From: Sycobia sp. Sy_11
Taxonomy: Eukaryota > Arthropoda > Insecta > Hymenoptera > Epichrysomallidae
Assembly: GCA_018907035.1 (NCBI GenBank)
Contig: JACCIC010000210.1
Coordinates: 1 to 64,000 of the forward strand
Direction: 5' to 3'
Length of the DNA stretch: 64,000 nt
Part shown: piece after piece, positions 56,505-64,000 of the stretch
Layout of the letters: every line of letters begins with the position of its first letter
Position numbering within the stretch: position 1 is the stretch's first letter
Position numbers and translations under genes: made by a program
The notes under the pieces: model-generated
Seen by the model: the letters and a program-made list of their open reading frames with translations, nothing else
Told to the model about the DNA's origin: nothing
Database searches by the model: none

Positions 56505-57502
56505 CGAAGGTGGATTGATAAGTTTCCGGCCTGACCAGGAGTCGGCGCCACTAGGCCTACCTTGAGATGGCGTTCTATACTACCATCCTTAGATAGCTTG
56601 TAGCTATAGTTTTAGTCCGATCGCCATGTTAGTTTAGGTTTGAGAGCACGCTGAACAAGATGCCTCTGTGTTTTTCATAAAAATGGAAAAGCTGGAAAAT
56701 CGTGCTGTCATCAAATACTTTTATTGAAGGCGTTAACGCCGAATGAAATTAAAGAAGAGATGGACTCAATCCACCAAAAATTGATTCGAAAGAACTTTTC
56801 TGCCGCCAATTTGGCGTTGTATAAGCGTAATCTAAGCGAATCTTTGCGTTGATTCGTAATCGTTGACGAACTGTGGGCCCACCACTACACTCCTGAAACG
56901 AAACAACAGTCTAAATGGTGGATTGGACCAGGGATCCAACTCCAAAGAAGGCAAAAACAATTTTTTCGGCAAACAAGGTTATGGCTACTCTTTTTTGGAA
57001 TGCAAGAAGTATTAGATACATTCCTTACCTTGAAATGGGTAAAACTATCACTGGTCAGTACTACACAGACGTATTGCAGCGTTTGAGGCACGAAGTGAAA
57101 ATTAAACGACCTCACCAACGAAGAAAAAAATCTTGTTTTATCACGATAACGCACCAGCGCACACGTCAAACGTTGCGATGGCTAAAATCAACGATCTGAA
57201 GTTTGTATTCATGCCGCACCCTCCCTACTCTCCAGACCTAGCCTCGAGTGACTATTATTTGTTTCCTAACCTCAAAAAATGGCTTGGTAGTAAGAAATTT
57301 GCGGACAATGAAGAAGTAATTGAAGCTGTAAATGGGTATTTTGAAGAGCTTGACGAATCAGTCTATAGAGATGGTATTACTAGACTAGAACACCGCTATG
57401 AGAAATGTATCAGCCTTGGAGGAGATTATTTTGAAAAATAAAAAAAATTCTTAAGAACGTTGTTTTTCTTGGTCAGGCCGGAAACTTATCAATCCACCCT
57501 CG
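56505..57502 (+). mobile_element. mariner element with both termini and TA duplication
   Basis: 33-bp inverted termini at 56505-56537 and 57470-57502 differ at one base (CGA-A/G-GGTGGATTGATAAG). TA at 56503-56504 and 57503-57504 is the target duplication. At 998 bp it is about 300 bp shorter than an intact mariner, so it is internally deleted and non-autonomous. It sits inside the proposed Vps13 intron. Confidence 0.95.
56683..57441 (+). pseudogene. mariner transposase (DD34D), internally deleted
   Basis: A start at the ATG at 56683 (MEKLENRAVIKYFY) is followed by a stop and frameshift. The N-terminal HTH region is mostly gone. The first catalytic block survives as VDELWAHHYTPETKQQSK (near 56860), then another frameshift. 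From about 57130 it is open: FYHDNAPAHTS with Asp at 57145, HPPYSPDLASSDYYLF with Asp at 57250 (34 residues between), and LEHRYEKCISLGGDYFEK to the stop at 57441. DD34D is the mariner signature. Not functional. Confidence 0.9.
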
Positions 57503-57504
57503 TA

Positions 57505-59759
57505 AATGACGGATTACTGGCAGATTTACGCGAACCGCTAATGTTCATAATTACGCGTGCTTTTGCTTATGCAAAATCTCAAGGGAAGAGGAAACAACAG
57601 TCGGGGCAATCGCGATCCATCTCGATCAACTACCGTTTTGATAATAAATAAAACGAGTTATTAATTAATCTCTTGTATTACCTAATTATAAAGAGTTTGT
57701 CGTAATACTGCAACGAGTTCGTTTAATTCTTTTGAATTTATTAAACTAGTGTTGGGAGCTAAGTGCGGTACTTCGCGACGGGCGCGTAGTGTTGGGGTAG
57801 TAATTGAGCTCCATGGGCGGTTGAATTTGTATATTAATAGCAAATTTATCCGCGTTTGACTAAGAAATAGGGATAAGAAGGGTGCGATCACAGTGAGTTT
57901 TTGATAGTTTAGAGAAATCAGTGTACTAGAAAAGCAGCCAAAAGACTTCTGTTATATTCAGTGTAGAGTGTAATGCCTCATAGCGTCTAAAGCATTGCAG
58001 ATTTAGCATGCTATGGTAAGGTCTGAGTTTTCGGATGTGTTTAAACTTCGAGCGGACTCGAATGGGAAGGGAAGTGGGAGTGATCATAACTAGTAGTATT
58101 TGAGGTCTCTTTTATATAAAAAGTAATAGTTTGTTTCTTACGGAGAATCGCTTTTCAAAATGGAGGGGTCTTCATTAACACGTTTCGCCGTGATTACCTA
58201 TGATAAATTTAGTCTATATCTTCTATATAATAGAAGTCTTAAGAGTAAAGCGCGTATGATTTTCATTATCTATCTAAATGGTTCCTAATTTAAGAGATCA
58301 GGTAATATACACAACGGCAACCAAGAGATGCTGCTCTATTTATAAATTTAGTGCTGTTCTATTAGAAGTACATATAATTCGTAATAATTTTTTTGTTTGT
58401 TATGAAATTTTACGAGCATACGTTTTGAATCATTATTTTAAATAAAAAATTACAATGATTATTTATTTTAATTAGACATTTAATCAATTTATAATAACTT
58501 ATCCAGTTAGATTTATTACATAGACTTTTAAATTTGTAACGTAGATTACTCACTGCCGAGTAAATATATTTATATCATTTAATAAGTAAATAACGCTTAT
58601 AAGTAGACGTGAAGTAAATAAAATTAGAATATATATAGATATGAACAGCGGTCAACAGAATAAATACCAATCAAAATTAACAAAATTATAAATTAAAATC
58701 AAATAACATACTTTTCGTTCGTATAAAAGTGCGTTATTTTCCAATAAACATCCTGTTCGCTTTCGACACAAGCTGAGGAAGATACCTTTGAACTCACGAA
58801 AAGGAAACAAAATTCGATCGACCGATCCGTCGTCTCTTTGTGTAAACTCTTCAACGAAGAAAAGACGCTCATTTACTCATTTAAAGACATAATTTATAGT
58901 ATTATACTATAGGAAAGGGTGCTCCCTTATTAACAAGAGACATGGTACTGAGTGAGTACTCGAGAAGGTTAGCGAAAAGTAAGAAGGAAAAATTCTATTT
59001 TGAATAAAGGAGTTCCTGTGCCAGAAATAGAATTAAAAATATGATTTAGGAGGCGCTCTTCAAAATAATATATTAAATCCGCCCGGCATTTCTTTTATAC
59101 TAAAAACTCCCAACGAAAATAAGAAAGATGTCAGATTTTGTCTCTGAGAAAAGGTGCTCCTTTGTGAGAGATGAAATTAAAAGATGTATTAATGATGGGA
59201 CACTCCTGGGACTAATATATCCAGACCAACAAAGAATTGTAGAAGCCAAAAAAATTTTAAAAAAAATCAGATTTTATCTCTGAGAAAAGGTGCTCCTTTG
59301 TCGGAGATAAAATTAAATCGTCGATTAATCATTGGGAATAGGGAAATCCATGTAATTAACAAATTACAAGAAATGGCACGCCGTTTCTTAGAAATAAGTT
59401 GTGGCACGACACGTTGAATAAAATAAAATCCGTCGGAGAAATAAATCAGAAATTATATTTACTAACACACTGTAAAAAATTTATAATGATTTTAAGTAAG
59501 GGAATCTTTGAATAAGTAAGGCGCTCCTGAGTTATTTAAAAATTTATAATTTTATATTATTGACGAGAGGCCTTTCAAAATTATATAAAATTAAACACGA
59601 TAATCTGCGAAGAACCGAAAGCACAGGCTGCGTAAATAGACTATCAAGTAAATAGAGAGAGCGCGAAAATCGGTCAAGGCTAAACAGCGCGATAAGTTAT
59701 AGTTATAACGATTTGTAGTCAAGGATCGCAAAGCTGAAACGTTTTGAAAACGAGGAATT
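57505..59759. repeat. mostly unassigned; ~50-bp direct repeat at 59132 and 59269
   Basis: AT-rich non-coding sequence. TCTGAGAAAAGGTGCTCCTT within AGATTTT(G/A)TCTCTGAG...GAGAT(G/A)AAATTAAA occurs twice, 137 bases apart. A weaker relative (AAAGGGTGCTCCCTTATTAA) lies at about 58914. No gene is recognised. Confidence 0.5.
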
Positions 59760-60600
59760 GAACGCTTTGTTGAATAATCTGCCCTCCTGTCCAAACTTGG
59801 CACTATCAGACTATCTATTGTTTCGATCAATGCAGAACGTTCTTACTTAAATAGATCAATATAATTTTTATTGTTTATTATATGACTGAACCCAAGCTCG
59901 TATCGAACCAACTTTTATTATAATCAAATCGAATATTGAATCAACTCTATAGTTAATTCATTAACTAAACTATTCCCGTAACAGTGTAGAAAACTACTAC
60001 TGTAAGGCGGGTAAGGCAGAATTCCCCATCCACTATTTTTGAGCGAAGCCGCAACATGTCGCCGAACATTATCCTAATGAAAAAAGACGGACTCGTGTAT
60101 GGTCTCATATTCTGGCCTTTTTTTCCTGTAATGCTCGCTTCAAATGAATACGTTGGGTTCGATACAATGGTCCTTTGATTGTTTAACCACGCAGAAGTAG
60201 TTCTTAGTATACGACATATTTTTCAGCCTGAACATGTGCAAAGCACGACCTTATTTGCTTGAATAATTCGTTTCGGCTTCGATTGGCCGGACTCACTTTA
60301 CTTTACACCAAAAATATGAATTTATCTTTCGACTAAATGATAGGCCTCAGACGCACTTTTTGTCATATTAATGAATAGATGGACCGATTTCCGCAATTGG
60401 CGTCTAGGTTGGAAAATTCCCATGAGTTTGCTCATTAAATTAAACGACACCGAATGAAATGCTCAAATAGAATACTGCAAAGTTATTGACAGATAGGCAA
60501 CTTACAAATATAATACAATATGTTTGATATTTCTGACCGAGATCTACTGATGTGACGCCGTATTTTGACAAACGCTGGAAACTTAATTAAATACAAATAA
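59760..60600 (-). pseudogene. mariner relic with an inverted end
   Basis: On the minus strand, from about 60180 to 60005: CIEPNVFI, YRKKRPEYETIHESVFFH, DNVRRHVAASLKN and GILPYPP, covering the second catalytic Asp (DN). The next part (PNLALSDYLLFRSMQN, third catalytic Asp) is found on the plus strand at about 59780-59835. So the C-terminal piece is inverted relative to the rest. The right end near 60470-60595 matches 63080-63190, including the terminus (AAACGCTGGAAACTTA). Confidence 0.7.
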
Positions 60601-61219
60601 CTTACAAAGAATTTGACGGATATGTATATCTATATATAGATAATTACAAGAGATATATAAATAAATAAATCTATTAAATTTCATCTATCAAGGTGAGTTA
60701 GTTCTAATACCGAATTATGTATCAACAAAATTGCATGTACATTCAAATCAAAATAATAGAATAATTTAAAAGTGATAATGTTGATATTAAAGACAAAGAG
60801 TGTCTGTTTGTGAGAAAAATTTTGAGGATGACAATTTAGAGGGATTCTTCGATGAATATCCATATCAAACGCCATAAAATGTCACTGCCTTTCCAAGAAT
60901 CTAAATCCACCGAAAGAGATCTCAAGTCAAGAAACTGAGTTATAGATAAACTTATCCCGGCCAAAATTGATACCGTCCTTTAACTTTGGAATTTTTTCTA
61001 CAGCACTAGATAGGACAAGAGACAAGCAGTTCATAATTCATAGCTATCATAGTATGGAATTTTCAATAGTTCGCACATACAAGGAAGTACTGTATCTAAT
61101 ATTAAATTTCAGTGCACGGTAGTTCATATTAGTGGTATTAAAGTCATTTTTCTGGGCTTCGCAAATCTCTAATTTTGTGCATAGTAAAGTAGGATTGCGG
61201 TGGATTCTACTACAGTACT

Positions 61220-61690
61220 TTATGAAAAGAAATAACTCAAGAGCCAGTAACTTATTAGCGAATCTAACTTATTAGCGAGTTCTTTCTGCATTTGAGCTGC
61301 GTTTCCATACAATAATGCTTGCACTTCACTATCTTCAAACTTTTTCGGTTGTCCAGAACGTTCTTTGTCATGAACATCAGTATCTCCACTTCTAAACCGA
61401 TGAAACCACTCTTTATATGTTTTGAACGATGGAGATTGTTTGCCACAACATTCTTGAAGCAATCGATAAGTTTCTACAATACTTTTTTTCAAATTAAAAT
61501 AGTGCAAAAGGATATGTTGAAAAAATAATTTATTAGGATGCATTTTTCACTGATCAACAAATTATAGTGTTTACATGAATGATGGAGCCTGTTAATAGAA
61601 TTCTATTGGTGCCAAAACTAAAAGTACGTACTAGATTCGACACATCTAACTTTTCGTACTACTTATATCGCCATCTAAACGTGAAGATTG
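61220..61690 (-). pseudogene. mariner N-terminal DNA-binding domain
   Basis: The minus-strand frame at 61543-61220 has FFQHILLHYFNLKKS, WFHRFRSGDTDVHDKERSGQ, PKKFEDSEVQALL and MQKELANKL, the helix-turn-helix region of mariner transposases. The catalytic half is missing. AGGTGAACTTAGTTTCCAAT on the reverse strand near 61690 may be the 5' inverted terminus. Confidence 0.82.
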
Positions 61691-62497
61691 GAAACTAAGT
61701 TCACCTCCTAATAATACTTTAAAAACAAATTAAAATATAAATTAAATATTCTAATAATTTCTTCATAAATCAAAAAATACAATTTTTAATATGCTCAGCT
61801 ATTAATCATTTTTGATATTTCTTTGCTTTTTAATTTAAAAAATTGTATTTCTTGGTATAGATTAGAAGCAGAAACAGAAATATTAAAAATGAAATCGATA
61901 TTAGAATAGTGCTTAACTAGTTCTAAAATAAAATTAAATTTTGAAAATATTGTTTAAGTTTCAAAAAAGAATTAATATTAAAAAAATATTACTTGAAATA
62001 TATTAAAGAATTAATATTCAAAATTAAGGGAATGATTGTACCACGTTTTATATTGACATAGATTATGACTGCTGTACAGAAATACATATAATTCTTTCAT
62101 TTTTCCTTGTTGTGGACAATGGTAGTTCGTTGCCTTTATTTTTTCTGAACGCGCTTTACGCAGGATCGGAAAAAGTTAGCCTAGTTAAGGTGAGTTCATA
62201 AAGTTTCAAAATTTTGACAGGTTCAAAGTATTAAGTGAAGTCGAATACTACAGTACACTTGGTAAAATAGAAATAATATATAATAATTCCGCAAATAAAA
62301 TCATTCAATTTGGTACACTATTTAACATAGTAAAACATTTAACATTTGAAGTAATATATTGATTTCAAAATATGATTCATGATATTCTGTATTGCACAAT
62401 CGTATTTACAATTACACGTAAAAATTTTGTAACATTATTTAATAGCTAATTAAAAACTCTTATATCTGTTTCTAATAATATTGGGTGTTAATGTATA

Positions 62498-63195
62498 ATG
62501 TCTAATAAGTTTCCAGCATTTTTTCCAAAAGGTGAAGTGTTATTATGGAAGAATTTTTTACATATCCTTTATTCAAAATAACGCGCATCAAACCCAAGAA
62601 CGTATCGAACAAAATATTTGAATCGACTATGTTTAGAAATATCATAATAAATCCGTTGTTTATGACCAGTGACAATACGATGCAAAAATGACTTATTTTT
62701 ATACTGCGACAGCAACATTGCGGACATGTAAAATCGCCGTTCCATGTCTCTAGGCTTTAGTCCATATGGCACCACGTTCCCAACCTATTCAATAAAATCC
62801 AATGCTTTTCGACGCAGAGAAACGGCTTGTTGCTTCACGATCAATCATGCAACATGTTCTTCTTGAATCTGTCACGGATATTTACTTAGTAAAGCGTCTC
62901 ATTTCTCATCTTCAAAACTTTTCGGCTTTCCGGAGCAATACTTGTCTGCATTCATACATTCCGCCCGATAATTTTTCGAAAGCAGACATTAGGACTCAGC
63001 CGCACTTTTCCTGACATTAAAGAATGAAACTTGAGATGATTTTGCTAGTAAATTAAACGACATCGAAATAAATACTCCAATATAATGCTGCAAAGTTGTT
63101 GACAGATATATAACCTACAAACATAACACATGAGGTCTAACATTTCTGCCCGGGATTCACTAGTGATGCCATCTTTGGAAAAACGCTAGAATGTT
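62498..63195 (-). pseudogene. mariner relic, internally deleted
   Basis: The minus strand has a VPYGLKPRDMERRFYMSAML region and FLHRIVTGHKQRIYYDISK (62775-62569), which is the block around the first catalytic residue of mariner, with His-Lys where Asp-Glu is expected. Ends near 62505 (AAGTTTCCAGC) and 63190 (AACGCTAGAATGTTAC) look like decayed inverted termini. The right end matches the relic at 60470-60595, so both belong to one family. Confidence 0.75.
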
Positions 63196-63264
63196 ACTTA
63201 TAGACCCAATAAACCACTACTTCTATGATTTAGTAAATAATATTTTCTACATATTAATATTTAC

Positions 63265-63499
63265 CTCCATTTCAACTTGTTGCCTGATAATGATAAGATT
63301 AAAAATATCTAAATGTTTTTCCAGATCAGTTAATTGTCTGTCTAATTGATCAGATTGCTTTTTGATTGTTAATTTTTCATAATAAATTTTTGCATATTTT
63401 CGGCAAGTTTCTCTATGGTATTTCATATATTTCCAATTCCAATTTCTTCGAGCTCTTTTAACTTGTTCCTCCAGTACACAAGTATAAGCAAAAATCCAC
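63265..63499 (-). CDS. Vps13: Vps13 exon (Chorein N-terminal region)
   Basis: A 235-base minus-strand exon: acceptor AG at 63501-63500 (ATATTCTTAG), donor GTAAAT at 63264-63259. It starts with the last base of a codon and ends in phase 0. The 78 residues read WIFAYTCVLEE, RRNWNWKYMKYHRETCRKY, YYEKLTIKK, LEKHLDIFNLIIIRQQVEME. The pattern W-x-x-A...VLE...WxW...HR..C..Y...KL...LEKxLDxFN...RQ-x-EV is that of VPS13A/C just after the Chorein domain. The next exon in gene order is at 33801-33918. The gene's 5' part lies beyond the right edge of the window. Confidence 0.82.
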
Positions 63500-64000
63500 C
63501 TAAGAATATTAATATGATTTAATTATTAATACACTTTGTATTTTATTATTATATTTTTTATATTATAATAATATATAATTTACATTATATTTATATCTTT
63601 TTAACAACAAATAAATAATCACAATGCGATTATTTATTTGTTGACAATTACTTCAATAAGCTAGCTCGCTTGTTAAGGTAAGGATTATTATCTTCTTAAG
63701 TGACGTAAAATTGAGTTGAAAATCGTAAAAAAATAAAATAATAAATGTTTGTTTGATAGAAATTTCATAATTGCTACAGATTTTTTTGTACTTATGAAAC
63801 AATATGTTTAGTGTCTTAATGGGCCCAAATTTTGCTTAATATTAGGACAATTTTTGGTACCAAACCAAACCAAATTTTGGTATATTTTATACTATAATAA
63901 TATTTTCACTAGCGATAATATATTGAACTTCTCATTAGCAAGTATTTGATATGATGGTGGTAACTTCATTACAAAAATATAACAAGAAGAGTACACCAAT
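63500..64000. other. AT-rich, probably Vps13 intron
   Basis: No exon-like frame is seen. A palindromic TTATTTATTTGTTGA/AACAAATAAATAA pair lies at about 63605-63645. Confidence 0.4.

Overview
The window looks like repeat-choked insect nuclear DNA. It is AT-rich, full of (TA)n and (GA)n microsatellites, and packed with decayed Ty3/gypsy and BEL/Pao LTR retrotransposons and mariner transposons. This mix would fit a hymenopteran such as an ant or bee, but that placement is only inference. I see no RNA gene, no bacterial-type gene and no CRISPR array.

The only host coding sequence I can support is two exons on the minus strand, at 63265-63499 and 33801-33918. Both carry consensus splice sites, their phases match, and they read continuously as the N-terminal region of the lipid-transfer protein VPS13. 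If so, 33919-63264 is one 29.3-kb intron, and most of what fills it is transposon debris.

Region 1-9 kb is a near-complete Ty3/gypsy element on the plus strand. It has a pyrimidine-rich leader, a small coiled-coil ORF, a Gag with six CCHC knuckles, a Pol with two tandem retropepsin-like domains, RT, RNase H (broken by one TAG), a long linker with 120-bp in-frame repeats and AT-hooks, and a DDE integrase with a GPF module. Region 9-12.5 kb holds a (TA)n-centred dispersed repeat, an LTR-like promoter repeat and a small foldback-like array. Region 13-18.1 kb holds two BEL/Pao fragments on the minus strand with one LTR between them.

Region 18.3-22.9 kb is a second gypsy family (A). It has RT and integrase remnants followed by a third ORF that ends in a Gag-type zinc knuckle. 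A diverged relative (B) at 45.8-48.9 kb has the same integrase-to-third-ORF order, and a scrambled RT/RNase H relative (C) lies at 32 kb. Regions 24.7-31.7 kb and 39.9-44.6 kb are mostly microsatellites, satellites, LTR pieces and a large foldback-like array at 30.2-31.1 kb. Region 49.9-55.4 kb holds an LTR end, a 64-bp tandem array and a second integrase copy of the first gypsy family between direct repeats. Region 56.5-63.2 kb holds four mariner relics, one with both inverted termini and its TA target duplication.

The most unusual points are the duplicated protease, the Gag-like ORF placed after integrase in two diverged copies, and a short basic repeat (RPxRRKTT) that appears at three different places in three gypsy elements.
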